Positions 52,418-61,380 of a stretch of DNA of 64,000 nt are shown piece after piece. The translations under genes and the position numbers were made by a program. Source of the DNA: Promicromonospora sp. MEB111 (GTDB taxonomy: Bacteria > Actinomycetota > Actinomycetes > Actinomycetales > Cellulomonadaceae); the NCBI RefSeq assembly GCF_030209445.1, contig NZ_JARVSD010000005.1:203797-267796 (forward strand), read 5' to 3'. Under the pieces are notes generated by a model, which had not been told where the DNA came from, ran no database searches, and saw only the letters and a list, made by a program, of their open reading frames with translations. Position 1 is the first letter of the stretch. Each line of letters opens with the position of its first letter.

Positions 52418-53639
52418 AGGCCTCGTCGGTGTGCCGGTTGTGCTGCTGGCCACCGGACGCGGGCGCCTGCCCGCCCCAGGCCGGCGCGTCCCACACCGGC
52501 GCGGCCTGCCCCGGCTGCTCCTGACCGGAGTCCTGCGCCGCTCCGTACGGGGCCCAGGGCTGCTGGCCGTACGGGGCGCCGGGCTGCTCGCCGGACGTGC
52601 CCGTGCCGTACTCGGGCGCTGCCGGGTAGTCCTGGTCGTACGGGGCGTCGTAGCCTCCGGGCGGCGTCGCCGGCTGCGCGGCCTGGTGCGGCTCCTGCCA
52701 GGGCTGCGCCGACTCCGTCTGGCCCGTCCAGAGGGGTGCGGCCTGGTACTCCTGCGACCACGGTCGGTCCAGGGCACTGGGCGCCTGGTACGGCTGGGCG
52801 TCGCCGTGCCGGGCGTTGCCGTGCCGGCCGCCGTAGGCGGGTTCGGCGCGGTCCGGGGAGTCGTAGGCCTGGTCGCCGAGGCCCTGCGACCCGAGTCCGT
52901 GCGTTCCTGGTCCCGGCGTTCCCAGTCCTGGCGTTCCAAGCCCTGGCGAGCCGTGCCCCTGGGGCCCGTGGCCCTGCGCGGCATAGGGCGTCTGGCCGAA
53001 CGCGTCCTCCCGCCCGGGCGACGGCGGGAGCGACGGGTAGCCGTCGTCGCTCCGTCGCGGTGCCGAGACCGCCGCGAACGTGGTGGTGGCCAGGTACTGC
53101 TCGAACGGGACGTCGAAGGTCTCGTCGTGCGACCAGGCCGAGTCCCACGGTTCGGCGGCCGGCGCCGGGGCGGCCCGCCGGCCGTCGTCGGGCATCGGGG
53201 GCAGGCGGATCTCGCCCGAGCTGTGCCGTACGCGGTCGTGCATCTGCCCCACCCAGTTCAGGGCGAGCTCGAAGCGCATGGTGCCGAGGCCGTCCACGCC
53301 CAGCTCGCCGCCGAGCGCGGGGTGCGGGTTGAACGTGTAGACGTCCTCCTCGCTCAGCCGGATGCCGCGGCTCCGGGCGTCCCGGACCAGGTCGTCCATG
53401 AGGTACGTGGCGCGCCCGTCGGCCGACTCCAGCTCCGCGTACATGGTCACGGCGGAGTTCCAGCGCAGCTCGAGCGTGCCCTCGACCGTGTCCAGGAACC
53501 ACCACCCGTCCAGCGACTCCAGGAAGATGTCGCCGAAGCAGGTGGCGAAGCGCGGGGTCTGCTCGCGGATCCCCATCCACTGCCACGAGGCCAGCCCGAA
53601 CTCGAAGGCAACCTTCGGGAAAGTCCGGAGCAGCTTCAT
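52383..53639 (-). CDS. protein with globular N-terminus and long disordered Q/P/G/Y-rich tail
   Basis: 418 residues. Residues about 1-145 form a globular domain (ATCFGDIFLESLDGWWFLDTVEGTLE, split at about 32-57) that resembles the Tdi1/DUF1851 family of T6SS immunity-like proteins at low confidence. The remaining 270 residues are disordered and rich in Gly, Pro, Gln, Ala and Tyr, with short repeats (SPGLGTPGLGTPGPGT; PYGQQPWAPYG). The tail is rare for the fold and looks condensate-forming or prion-like. ATG 53639 with no clear Shine-Dalgarno. Its end overlaps the truncated DUF222 gene. Confidence 0.6.
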   Translation of the reverse strand: MKLLRTFPKVAFEFGLASWQWMGIREQTPRFATCFGDIFLESLDGWWFLDTVEGTLELRWNSAVTMYAELESADGRATYLMDDLVRDARSRGIRLSEEDVYTFNPHPALGGELGVDGLGTMRFELALNWVGQMHDRVRHSSGEIRLPPMPDDGRRAAPAPAAEPWDSAWSHDETFDVPFEQYLATTTFAAVSAPRRSDDGYPSLPPSPGREDAFGQTPYAAQGHGPQGHGSPGLGTPGLGTPGPGTHGLGSQGLGDQAYDSPDRAEPAYGGRHGNARHGDAQPYQAPSALDRPWSQEYQAAPLWTGQTESAQPWQEPHQAAQPATPPGGYDAPYDQDYPAAPEYGTGTSGEQPGAPYGQQPWAPYGAAQDSGQEQPGQAAPVWDAPAWGGQAPASGGQQHNRHTDEAFTAWDDLWGRR

Positions 53640-53725
53640 GTCCGAATGAAACCACTTTCGGGTAAACGTCGGGAACCCCTGCGTGACATCTTTGTTTCAC
53701 CCTTAACAGGACGGGTCCCGTGCGG

Positions 53726-54376
53726 TCACGCCAGACCCGACTGGTAGGCGAACACCACGAGCTGGGCCCGGTCGCGCGCCGCGAGCTTGATCATCGCGCG
53801 CGACACGTGCGTGCGGGCGGTGGCCGGGCTGAGCACCAGCTCCTCGGCGATCTCGTGGTTGCTCATCCCCTGCGCCACGAGGCCCACCACCTCGCGCTCG
53901 CGTTCCGTGAGGTCACCGATCCGCGGGTGCGGTTCCAGGGCGCGCGGGGACGCCGCGGTGAACTCCCGGATCAGGGTCCGGGTGGCCGACGGCGCGAGCA
54001 GCGCCCCGCCGTCGTGCACCGTGCGGATCGCGGCCACGAGCTCCGCCGGCGGGGTGTTCTTGAGCAGGAAACCGCTCGCCCCGGCGCGCAGCCCGTCGAC
54101 GACGTACTGGTCGTGCTCGAACGTCGTCAGCACCACCACGCGTGTCGCGGCCAGGTCGGGGTCCTCGGCGATGCGCCGCGTCGCCTCGATGCCGTCGATG
54201 CCGGGCATCCGGATGTCCATCAGCACCACGTCCGGCCGCAGGCGGCGGGCCTCGGCCACGGCGGCAATGCCGTCGGCGGCCTCGCCCGCGACCGTCGTGT
54301 CCGCCTCGCCCGAGATGAGCGCACGCAGCCCCAGGCGGACCAGGTCCTGGTCGTCCACGAGCAGCACCGAGATCAT
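53726..54376 (-). CDS. NarL/LuxR-family response regulator
   Basis: 216 residues. Receiver (about 1-120) with DDQD, phosphorylatable Asp in LMDIRMPG, T in VLTTF and K in LLKNTP; C-terminal LuxR HTH (about 150-213) with LTEREREVVGLVAQGMSNHEIAEELVLS. ATG overlaps the kinase stop by 4 nt. Pairs with the upstream DesK-type kinase; targets unknown. Confidence 0.9.
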   Translation of the reverse strand: MISVLLVDDQDLVRLGLRALISGEADTTVAGEAADGIAAVAEARRLRPDVVLMDIRMPGIDGIEATRRIAEDPDLAATRVVVLTTFEHDQYVVDGLRAGASGFLLKNTPPAELVAAIRTVHDGGALLAPSATRTLIREFTAASPRALEPHPRIGDLTEREREVVGLVAQGMSNHEIAEELVLSPATARTHVSRAMIKLAARDRAQLVVFAYQSGLA

Positions 54377-55476
54377 GCGACACCTCCCGCGGGCAGCGCC
54401 GCCCGCACCTCGAACGACTCGTCGACGGGACCGGCGTCGAGCCGCCCGCCCAGGGACTCGACCCGGTGCCGCATCCCGGCGATGCCGAACCCGGCGACGA
54501 ACGCGGTGCCGGACGGGCGCGGGTTGCGCACCGCCAGCCGGACGCCGTCCGGTTCGTACGCCACCTCGACCCGCGCGGCCGAGCCGGCCCCGTGCTTGAC
54601 CACGTTGGTCAGCGACTCCTGGAGCACCCGGTAGGCGGCGAGGTCGACGGCGTCGGGCAGGGGCCTGGGCGTGCCGGTGACCGCCAGGTCCACCGCGACC
54701 CCCGCGGACCGGACCCGCTGCGCCAGCACCTCCAGGTTGGCGAGCCCTGCCGTCGGTGCGCGCTCGGGGCCCGCGCCGGAGCCGGGCCCGATGTCCGCCA
54801 GGGTGGTGCGCAGCTCGGTCAGCGCCTCGTTCGCGGCCCGGGAGATCGCCCCCAGGGCGGCGGTCGCGTCGTCGGGCCGCCCCAGGTGGAGCGCGATGTC
54901 GGCCTGCATCTGGATGGCGGCCAGCCCGTGCCCCACCACGTCGTGCACCTCGTGCGCAAGCCGCAGCCGCTCGTCGTCACGCGCCTGCTGCTCCGCGGCG
55001 GCGTGCCGCGCCGACCGGGCCTCGTCCCACGTGCGCCGGGCGACGCCGATGCTGAACGGCACCGCCACGAAGGCGCTCGCGGGCACGAGCCCGGCGGGGA
55101 CACCCAGCCCGGCCGGGTGGGTGAAGACGGGGATCACGAGCAGCGCGAGCGTCGCCGCCGCCCAGACCAGGGCGGGGCGGAGCGGGCGCCGTCGGGCCAG
55201 GGAGTAGACCGCGACCGCCAGGCACAGCATCACCGGGCCGTACGGGAAGGCGAGCAGCAGGTAGCCGACGGTGGCGGCCGTGACCACGCCCAGCGTGGGC
55301 ACGGGCCAGCGCGTGCGGAACAGCGTCCCGGCCGCCGCGACGACCGCCAGCGCGTAGCCGAGCGCGTCGACGGGCCGGTCCACCATGGTCGAGCCGTCCA
55401 GGAACGGCAGGCTCACGAGCACGAGCGCCGTCAGCGCCGCGCTCACGCCGACGTCGACCAGGCGCAGCCTCCCCAT
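54373..55476 (-). CDS. NarL-type (HisKA_3) sensor histidine kinase
   Basis: 367 residues. Five or more membrane helices in the first 160 residues form a membrane-embedded sensor, followed by a HisKA_3 dimerisation helix with EVHDVVGHGLAAIQMQADIAL (phospho-His in the EVHD motif, about 178-181) and a short HATPase domain (NVVKHG, GFGIAGMRHRVESLGG). This layout is typical of DesK-like sensors of the membrane or envelope. ATG 55476 with GGAGG upstream. Last residues overlap the regulator gene start. Confidence 0.88.
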   Translation of the reverse strand: MGRLRLVDVGVSAALTALVLVSLPFLDGSTMVDRPVDALGYALAVVAAAGTLFRTRWPVPTLGVVTAATVGYLLLAFPYGPVMLCLAVAVYSLARRRPLRPALVWAAATLALLVIPVFTHPAGLGVPAGLVPASAFVAVPFSIGVARRTWDEARSARHAAAEQQARDDERLRLAHEVHDVVGHGLAAIQMQADIALHLGRPDDATAALGAISRAANEALTELRTTLADIGPGSGAGPERAPTAGLANLEVLAQRVRSAGVAVDLAVTGTPRPLPDAVDLAAYRVLQESLTNVVKHGAGSAARVEVAYEPDGVRLAVRNPRPSGTAFVAGFGIAGMRHRVESLGGRLDAGPVDESFEVRAALPAGGVA

Positions 55477-55709
55477 GTCTCCTCACCTCCAGCCCACTGT
55501 GTCCGACAGCCACACTGTGTCCGACGCCGGACGCCGCGTCACCCCCTACGGGTCGTAGCCCGGCGTACGTCGCGGGGCGTAGGCCGGGCCGCCCGACGAC
55601 GCCGGAGGGCGCAGCGCGGGTGCCGCCCCACGGCCGATCCGGCGTCCGCCCCGGCCCGGGACGCTGGGCACGTGGGCGCCGGCCGGGCGCCCGGGGGAGG
55701 AACGGGATC

Positions 55710-56297
55710 ATGAGTCGTAGGGGACCGGCACGCATGACACTGCCGCCGCGCGTGCGCAAGGCCGTGCTCACCGTGCACATCGTGTCCGCGGGCGCGTGGA
55801 TCGGCATCGACGTGCTCGTCGCGGTGCTCGCCGGGATCGGGCTCGGCGGTGGTCCGGCCGCCGTCCGCGGGCTGGCCCTGCGCGCCCTCGCCGAGTTCGT
55901 GGTGACCCCCATGCTGGTCTCGGCACTGGTCTGCCTCACCTCCGGCGTGCTCCTCGGCCTCGCGACCCAGTGGGGGCTGGTGCGCTACTGGTGGGTCGCG
56001 GTCAAGCTCGTGACGAACCTGGTGCTGTGCACCCTGATCCTGGTGGCCCTGCGGCCCGGCATGGCCGACGTCGGCGCGGCCGGCGGCGCGATCGAGGCCG
56101 GCCGGGTCCCGGCCACCGACCTCTCGTTCCTCGTCTTCCCGCCGACCGTGTCGCTCACGGCGCTCGCGGTGGCCACCGTGCTGTCCGTGTACAAGCCCTG
56201 GGGCCGGGTGGGCGGGCGCGGGCGGCGTCAGGCGGGCGGGCACGCACGGCGCGTGCCCACCGGGGTGTCAGACGAACGGCCTACCGTTTCCGCATGA
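55710..56297 (+). CDS. integral membrane protein, DUF2269-like
   Basis: 195 residues, four membrane helices. The first (VRKAVLTVHIVSAGAWIGIDVLVAVL, residues about 15-40 in two parts) has the HIVSAGAWIG motif seen in DUF2269-like and related putative haem or metal-handling membrane proteins. Assignment is tentative. GGGGGAGG precedes ATG 55710. Its end overlaps the next gene by 4 nt (ATGA). Confidence 0.6.
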   Translation: MSRRGPARMTLPPRVRKAVLTVHIVSAGAWIGIDVLVAVLAGIGLGGGPAAVRGLALRALAEFVVTPMLVSALVCLTSGVLLGLATQWGLVRYWWVAVKLVTNLVLCTLILVALRPGMADVGAAGGAIEAGRVPATDLSFLVFPPTVSLTALAVATVLSVYKPWGRVGGRGRRQAGGHARRVPTGVSDERPTVSA

Positions 56298-56797
56298 GCA
56301 TCGAGGTACGGGACGCGGATCCCGCGGAGTACGACGCCGTCGGGAAGATCGTCGCGGCGGCGTTCGCCGCGGACGGGCAGCTCGAGGCCCCGGACTCCGT
56401 CTTCTACCGGAACGTCCTGCACGACGTCGCCGGCCGGGCGGCGGCGTCCGACGTCATCGTCGCCCTCGACGACGACGTCGTCGTCGGCGCGGTGACGTAC
56501 GTGCCGCACGGCGGCCCCATGGCCGACATCGCACGGGACGGCGAGGCGGAGATCCGCATGCTCGGCGTCGCGCCGGACGCGCAGGGCCGGGGCGCCGGGA
56601 CCGCGTTGATGCGGGAGTGTCTCGCCCGGGCCGCGGGCGGCCACGCCACCGGGACGCGACGCGTCGTGCTCTCCACCAACACCGTCGCGCACGGCTCGCA
56701 CCGGCTCTACGAGCGCCTCGGCTTCGTGCGCGACCCCGCCCGGGACTGGACCCCCGTGCCCGGCGTGGACCTGCTCTGCTACACGCTCGACCTGTAG
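56294..56797 (+). CDS. GNAT-family acetyltransferase
   Basis: 167 residues. Acetyl-CoA loop IRMLGVAPDAQGRGAGTALMRE (about 76-97, two parts) and the C-terminal HGSHRLYERLGFVRDP. Substrate unknown. ATG overlaps the stop of the DUF2269-like gene, so the two are coupled. Ends only 3 nt before the convergent EamA gene, with no terminator between them. Confidence 0.82.
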   Translation: MSIEVRDADPAEYDAVGKIVAAAFAADGQLEAPDSVFYRNVLHDVAGRAAASDVIVALDDDVVVGAVTYVPHGGPMADIARDGEAEIRMLGVAPDAQGRGAGTALMRECLARAAGGHATGTRRVVLSTNTVAHGSHRLYERLGFVRDPARDWTPVPGVDLLCYTLDL

Positions 56798-56800
56798 CGG

Positions 56801-57721
56801 CTAGGCGCCCGCGCCGTGCGGCGGCCTGCCCGGCCACCGCAGCAGCCCCGACGTGATCGCCACGCCGAGCAGGAGCAGCACCCCGCCGCCGACCTCGGCC
56901 GTGTTCGGCACCTCGCCCTGCGCCAGCCAGGCCGCCGTCATGCCGAACACCGGCACGAGCATGGTGAACGGCACCACCGCGCTCGCCCGGTGCCGCGCCA
57001 GCAGCGTGTTCCAGATGCCGTAGCCCACCAGGCTCGCGAGCCACGCCGTGTAGAGCGTGGACAGCACGGCGGCCCACGTCGGGTGCGTCAGCGAGTACCC
57101 GACGGCGGCAGGCCCGTCCAGCACCAGCGCGAGCGCGAACATCGGCACGGGGACCACCAGCGCCGACCACACCGTCATCGACAGACCGGCCAGCGGTGTC
57201 GGCCGGTCGCCGGTCGCCTGCGTCGCCGCGCCCAGGCGCCGGACGATCACGTTGCCCGTGGCCCACGACGCCGCGGCCCCGAGCGTGAGCAGGAACGCGA
57301 GGCCCGGCGTCGCGGCCGACCGGCCGAGCCCCACGATCACCAGCCCCACCGCGCCGAGCAGCACGCCCACGAGCTGGGGCGGCGTCGGGCGCTCGCGGAG
57401 GGCGACGCTCGCGAACAGGACCGTGAGGACCACCTGCGCCTGGAGCACGAGCGAGGCGAGGCCGGGCGGCATGTCGAGCCAGATGGCGGTGTACATCAGC
57501 GCGAACTGGCCGAGGCTGAGGAACAGGCCGACCACCAGCACGTCCTTCATGGGCACCGCGGGGCGGGGGACCAGGAAGATCGCGGGGACCAGCACCACCA
57601 CGAAGCGGATCGCGAGGAAGAGCACGGGCGGTACGTCGTCGACGCCGACGTCGATCGCGAGGAAGTTGGTGCCCCAGATGATCATGACGAGCACGGCGAG
57701 GAGCGAGTGGCGCAGGGGCAT
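56801..57721 (-). CDS. EamA/DMT-superfamily transporter
   Basis: 306 residues with ten membrane helices arranged as two EamA halves (about 1-135 and 145-290). Typical landmarks: IIWGTNFLAIDVG near the N-terminus, SLVLQAQVVLTVLFA, and the second-half GVLLLLGVAITSG. Exports or imports a metabolite such as an amino acid; unknown. No ribosome binding site is evident at ATG 57721. Confidence 0.83.
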   Translation of the reverse strand: MPLRHSLLAVLVMIIWGTNFLAIDVGVDDVPPVLFLAIRFVVVLVPAIFLVPRPAVPMKDVLVVGLFLSLGQFALMYTAIWLDMPPGLASLVLQAQVVLTVLFASVALRERPTPPQLVGVLLGAVGLVIVGLGRSAATPGLAFLLTLGAAASWATGNVIVRRLGAATQATGDRPTPLAGLSMTVWSALVVPVPMFALALVLDGPAAVGYSLTHPTWAAVLSTLYTAWLASLVGYGIWNTLLARHRASAVVPFTMLVPVFGMTAAWLAQGEVPNTAEVGGGVLLLLGVAITSGLLRWPGRPPHGAGA

Positions 57722-57777
57722 GGCGTCATCGTCGGCCGCCCCGACCCGGTGCGTCCATCGCGTATCACTGGCTGATT

Positions 57778-57794
57778 GTTCAGTGGTGCTGAAC
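57778..57794. promoter_or_regulatory. inverted repeat upstream of the GH16 gene
   Basis: gttcag-tggtg-ctgaac, 6-bp arms with a 5-nt spacer, about 105 nt before the GH16 start codon, a plausible operator. It does not resemble the CebR sites of cellulase genes. Confidence 0.3.
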
Positions 57795-57898
57795 GGTGGC
57801 CGCGTCGTGACTACGTACTTTCACGATCTTGTTCCACGGAGCGGGTGAAAAGTAGCGTCGCGGGCAACGGGAGACACATGTTCGCGAAGGAGCGACCG

Positions 57899-58780
57899 AT
57901 GCGTACCACCAGACACCGCACCATCCGCAGTACCGTCACGGCGACCGCCGCCCTGACCCTGGTCCTGTCCGCCTCGCTCGTCGCCTCGGCGGCGACGCAG
58001 AAGGCGCCCGACGGCGGTCCAGCCCCGTCCGCGCGGGACGCCGCGCCCGCCGCCGTGGGTGCCCTGACCTGGTCGGACGAGTTCGACGGGGCCGCGGGTG
58101 GCGCCCCCAACCCGGCCAACTGGAACCTGGAGACGGGCGGGGGCGGCTGGGGCAACAACGAGCTGCAGACCTACACGAGCTCGCGGGACAACTCGGCGCT
58201 CGACGGCAACGGGAACCTCGTCATCACGGCCCGCCAGGACGGGAACGGCGGTTACACGTCGGCGCGCCTGACCACCGCGGGCAAGGTCGAGCCCACCTAC
58301 GGCCGCGTCGAGGCCCGGATCAAGATCCCCCGCGGGCAGGGCATCTGGCCCGCCTTCTGGATGCTCGGCGGCCAGATCGACTCCGGGGTGCCGTGGCCGA
58401 ACTCCGGCGAGATCGACATCATGGAGAACGTCGGCTATGAGCCGCACATGGTGCACGGCACCATCCACGGACCGGGCTATTCCGGCGGCGCCGGGATCGG
58501 CGCGGCGTACACGCACCCGCAGGGCTGGTCCTTCGCCGACGACTTCCACACGTTCGCGGTGGACCGCGCGCCCGGCCGCATCACCTGGTCGGTGGACGGG
58601 AACGTCTACCAGACCCGCACCACGGCGGACACGGGCGGCAACCAGTGGGTGTTCGACCAGCCGTTCTTCATGCTGCTGAACGTCGCGGTGGGCGGCAACT
58701 GGCCCGGCTACCCCGACGGCACCACGCAGTTCCCGCAGCAGATGGTCGTCGACTACGTGCGGGTCTACGACCAGGGCTGA
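57899..58780 (+). CDS. secreted GH16 laminarinase (endo-beta-1,3-glucanase)
   Basis: 293 residues from ATG 57899, preferred because GAAGGAG lies 6 nt upstream. A Sec signal peptide (TALTLVLSASLVASAA) precedes a single GH16 beta-sandwich domain. The catalytic motif GEIDIMEN carries E171 (nucleophile), D173 and E176 (acid/base), and the laminarinase-type WDSEFDG-like start (LTWSDEFDG) and IWPAFWMLG are present. Hydrolyses beta-1,3-glucans such as laminarin or curdlan. No carbohydrate-binding module. Followed by a TGTCAGA-family hairpin. Confidence 0.92.
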   Translation: MRTTRHRTIRSTVTATAALTLVLSASLVASAATQKAPDGGPAPSARDAAPAAVGALTWSDEFDGAAGGAPNPANWNLETGGGGWGNNELQTYTSSRDNSALDGNGNLVITARQDGNGGYTSARLTTAGKVEPTYGRVEARIKIPRGQGIWPAFWMLGGQIDSGVPWPNSGEIDIMENVGYEPHMVHGTIHGPGYSGGAGIGAAYTHPQGWSFADDFHTFAVDRAPGRITWSVDGNVYQTRTTADTGGNQWVFDQPFFMLLNVAVGGNWPGYPDGTTQFPQQMVVDYVRVYDQG

Positions 58781-58792
58781 CCCCCTGAGCGC

Positions 58793-58838
58793 CGTGTCAG
58801 ACGTACAGGTCACACGAGGGACCTGTACGTCTGACACG
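58793..58838 (+). terminator. long hairpin, TGTCAGA family copy 4
   Basis: Perfect 18-bp arms cgtgtcagacgtacaggt with a 10-nt loop, 12 nt after the GH16 stop codon. The arm is the same as at 37062 and shares TGTCAGACGTACAGGT with 36305. Likely terminates the GH16 gene. Confidence 0.75.
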
Positions 58839-58857
58839 TGATGGCGGGCCCACGTCG

Positions 58858-58863
58858 TAGACT
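58858..58863 (+). promoter_or_regulatory. putative purL -10 box
   Basis: TAGACT, as before purA and purS, 49 nt before the purL start codon. Confidence 0.42.
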
Positions 58864-58912
58864 GGCGGGGCGCTCCGGCGCCCAGAAACCTACCCCGCAC
58901 GCGAGGAACTAC

Positions 58913-61252
58913 ATGACCGCGCCCGCGTCCCAGGCACCCTCCCGCCCGACTCCCGCCGTTCCGAGACTGGACACGGTCGAGGCCGCCGCAGCCACCCCTG
59001 ACGAGGTGCAGCCGTACGGCGAGCTCGGACTCAAGGAGGACGAGTACCAGCGCATCAAGGACATCCTGGGCCGCCGCCCCACCGCGGCCGAGCTCGCGAT
59101 GTACTCCGTGATGTGGAGCGAGCACTGCTCCTACAAGTCGTCGAAGGTGCACCTGAGCAAGTTCGGCGAGAAGGTGACCGACGAGATGAAGGAGCACCTC
59201 CTCGTCGGCATCGGTGAGAACGCCGGCGTCGTCGACATCGGCGACGGCTGGGCCGTCACCTTCAAGGTCGAGTCGCACAACCACCCGTCGTTCGTCGAGC
59301 CCTACCAGGGCGCCGCGACCGGTGTGGGCGGCATCGTCCGCGACATCATCTCGATGGGCGCGCGCCCCGTCGCCGTCATGGACCAGCTCCGCTTCGGCGC
59401 CGTCGACCACCCCGACACCGCACGCGTCGTGCACGGCGTCGTCTCGGGCGTGGGCGGCTACGGCAACTCCCTCGGCCTGCCGAACATCGGCGGCGAGCTC
59501 GTCTTCGACGGCTCGTACCAGGGGAACCCGCTCGTCAACGCGCTCTGCCTCGGCGTGCTGCGCCACGAGGACATCCACCTCGCCAACGCGACCGGCCTCG
59601 GCAACAAGGTCGTGCTGTTCGGCGCCCGCACGGGCGGCGACGGCATCGGCGGCGCCTCGATCCTCGCGTCCGAGACGTTCGAGGACGGCGTCCCCGCCAA
59701 GCGCCCGAGCGTCCAGGTGGGCGACCCCTTCATGGAGAAGGTGCTCATCGAGTGCTGCCTGGAGCTGTTCTCGGCCAAGGTCGTGGAGGGCATCCAGGAC
59801 CTCGGCGCCGCGGGCATCTCCTGCGCCACTTCGGAGCTCGCCTCCAACGGTGACGGCGGCATGCACGTGGACCTCGACGACGTGCTGCTGCGCGACCCCA
59901 CGCTGAACGCCGGCGAGATCCTCATGTCGGAGTCGCAGGAGCGCATGATGGCCGTCGTCCGGCCCGACCAGCTCGACGCCTTCCTCGCGATCACCGGCAA
60001 GTGGGAGGTCGAGACCGCCGTCATCGGCGAGGTCAACGACTCCGGCCGCCTCACGATCGACCACCACGGCCAGCGGATCGTGGACGTCGACCCCAAGACC
60101 GTGGCGCACGAGGGGCCCGTGTATCACCGGCCCTACGCCCGTCCGGCCTGGCAGGACGGCCTCCAGGCCGACACGACGACGGCGGCGGGCCTCGCCCGCC
60201 CGGCGTCCGGCGTGGAGCTGCGGGAGACCGCGCTGAGGCTGCTGGCCTCGCCCAACCTCGCCTCCAAGGCGTGGGTCACCAACCAGTACGACCGCTTCGT
60301 CCAGGGCAACACGGCGCTCGCCCAGCCCGACGACGGCGGCGTCGTGCGCGTCGACGAGACCACGGGCCTCGGCGTCGCGCTCGCGACCGACGCGAACGGC
60401 CGGTACGGCAAGCTCGACCCGCGCGCGGGTGCGGCGCTGGCGCTCGCCGAGGCCTACCGGAACGTGGCCACGACCGGCGCCGCGCCGCTCGCGGTGACGG
60501 ACTGCCTGAACTTCGGCTCGCCGGAGCACCCGGACTCGATGTGGCAGCTCGTCGAGGCGATCGAGGGCCTCGCGGACGCCTGCCAGGAGCTCGGGGTCCC
60601 GGTCACCGGCGGCAACGTCTCGCTCTACAACGGCACGGGTGAGCCGGGCCAGATCGACTCGTCGATCCACCCCACCCCCGTGGTCGGCGTGCTCGGCGTG
60701 CTCGACGACGTGAGCACCGCGCTCTCGTCCGGCTGGCAGACCGAGGGGCTGTCGCTCCTCCTGCTCGGCACCACGCGGGACGAGCTCGACGGCTCGGCCT
60801 GGGCCGACGTCGTGCACTCGCACCTCGGTGGTGTGCCCCCGCAGGTGGACCTGGCCGCCGAGAAGGCGCTGGCCTCGGCGCTCGTCGAGGCGCGGCGTAC
60901 CGGCCTCGCCGCCGCCGCGCACGACCTGTCCGAGGGCGGCCTCGTCCAGACGCTGATCGAGGCCTCGCTGCGGTTCGGCGTGGGCGCGTCGGTGGCGCTC
61001 GAGGGCGTGACGGGTCGCGACAAGGTGGACCCGTTCGTGGCGCTGTTCTCGGAGTCGACCGGCCGCGTGGTCGTCGCCGTCGACCCGGAGCACGAGGGCG
61101 AGCTGACCCACCTGGCCGAGGACGCCGGCGTGCCGGTGCTCCGGCTCGGCACCACCGGCGGCGACGCCGTGGTGGTCGAGGGTCACTTCGAGCTCCCGCT
61201 GTCGGAGGCCCGCACGGCCCACGAGGAAACCCTCCCGCGCATCTTCGGCTGA
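58913..61252 (+). CDS. purL: phosphoribosylformylglycinamidine synthase subunit PurL
   Basis: 779 residues, the small-type PurL that works with PurS and PurQ. The ATP- and FGAR-binding loops [12 protein letters not shown] (about 67-78), VESHNHPS (about 119-126) and GGDGIGGAS (about 244-252) are intact, as is the C-terminal TGGNVSLYN. Converts FGAR and ammonia to FGAM. ATG 58913 with GAGGA upstream. It lies 32 kb from purSQ, so assembly is through separate transcripts, possibly co-regulated by the shared TAGACT boxes. Confidence 0.95.
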   Translation: MTAPASQAPSRPTPAVPRLDTVEAAAATPDEVQPYGELGLKEDEYQRIKDILGRRPTAAELAMYSVMWSEHCSYKSSKVHLSKFGEKVTDEMKEHLLVGIGENAGVVDIGDGWAVTFKVESHNHPSFVEPYQGAATGVGGIVRDIISMGARPVAVMDQLRFGAVDHPDTARVVHGVVSGVGGYGNSLGLPNIGGELVFDGSYQGNPLVNALCLGVLRHEDIHLANATGLGNKVVLFGARTGGDGIGGASILASETFEDGVPAKRPSVQVGDPFMEKVLIECCLELFSAKVVEGIQDLGAAGISCATSELASNGDGGMHVDLDDVLLRDPTLNAGEILMSESQERMMAVVRPDQLDAFLAITGKWEVETAVIGEVNDSGRLTIDHHGQRIVDVDPKTVAHEGPVYHRPYARPAWQDGLQADTTTAAGLARPASGVELRETALRLLASPNLASKAWVTNQYDRFVQGNTALAQPDDGGVVRVDETTGLGVALATDANGRYGKLDPRAGAALALAEAYRNVATTGAAPLAVTDCLNFGSPEHPDSMWQLVEAIEGLADACQELGVPVTGGNVSLYNGTGEPGQIDSSIHPTPVVGVLGVLDDVSTALSSGWQTEGLSLLLLGTTRDELDGSAWADVVHSHLGGVPPQVDLAAEKALASALVEARRTGLAAAAHDLSEGGLVQTLIEASLRFGVGASVALEGVTGRDKVDPFVALFSESTGRVVVAVDPEHEGELTHLAEDAGVPVLRLGTTGGDAVVVEGHFELPLSEARTAHEETLPRIFG

Positions 61253-61270
61253 CGCCGGGGCCGAACAGTC

Positions 61271-61336
61271 GAGATCTGGTGGTCGCGCCGAGATCTGGTG
61301 GCGGACCACCAGACCTCGGCGCGACCACCAGATCTC
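61271..61336 (+). terminator. long hairpin, AGATCTGGTGG family copy 2
   Basis: 31-nt arms with 30 pairs and a 4-nt loop, 18 nt after the purL stop. The left arm begins gagatctggtggtcgcgcc, which then starts again as a 19-nt repeat. The same 31-nt sequence with one change forms the left arm at 31917. Terminates purL and is one copy of a dispersed element. Confidence 0.75.
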
Positions 61337-61368
61337 AGCGCCTGGTCAGAGCCCCTCCGGGCAGCCGG

Positions 61369-61374
61369 TAGGGT
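61369..61374 (+). promoter_or_regulatory. -10 box giving a leaderless mRNA
   Basis: TAGGGT 6 nt before GTG 61381; no ribosome binding site. Confidence 0.45.
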
Positions 61375-61380
61375 CCGGGA

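Noticed and set aside
52293..53747. Plus-strand open frame opposite the disordered-tail protein
   Set aside because: Gly/Arg/Val-rich shadow of the Q/P/G/Y-rich tail with no recognisable domain; the minus-strand frame has the FGDIF...DGWWFLD domain.
57821..61309. A 1162-codon minus-strand open frame opposite GH16 and purL
   Set aside because: Low-complexity, His/Arg/Val/Leu-rich shadow of GC-rich codons with no domain; purL on the other strand is certain.
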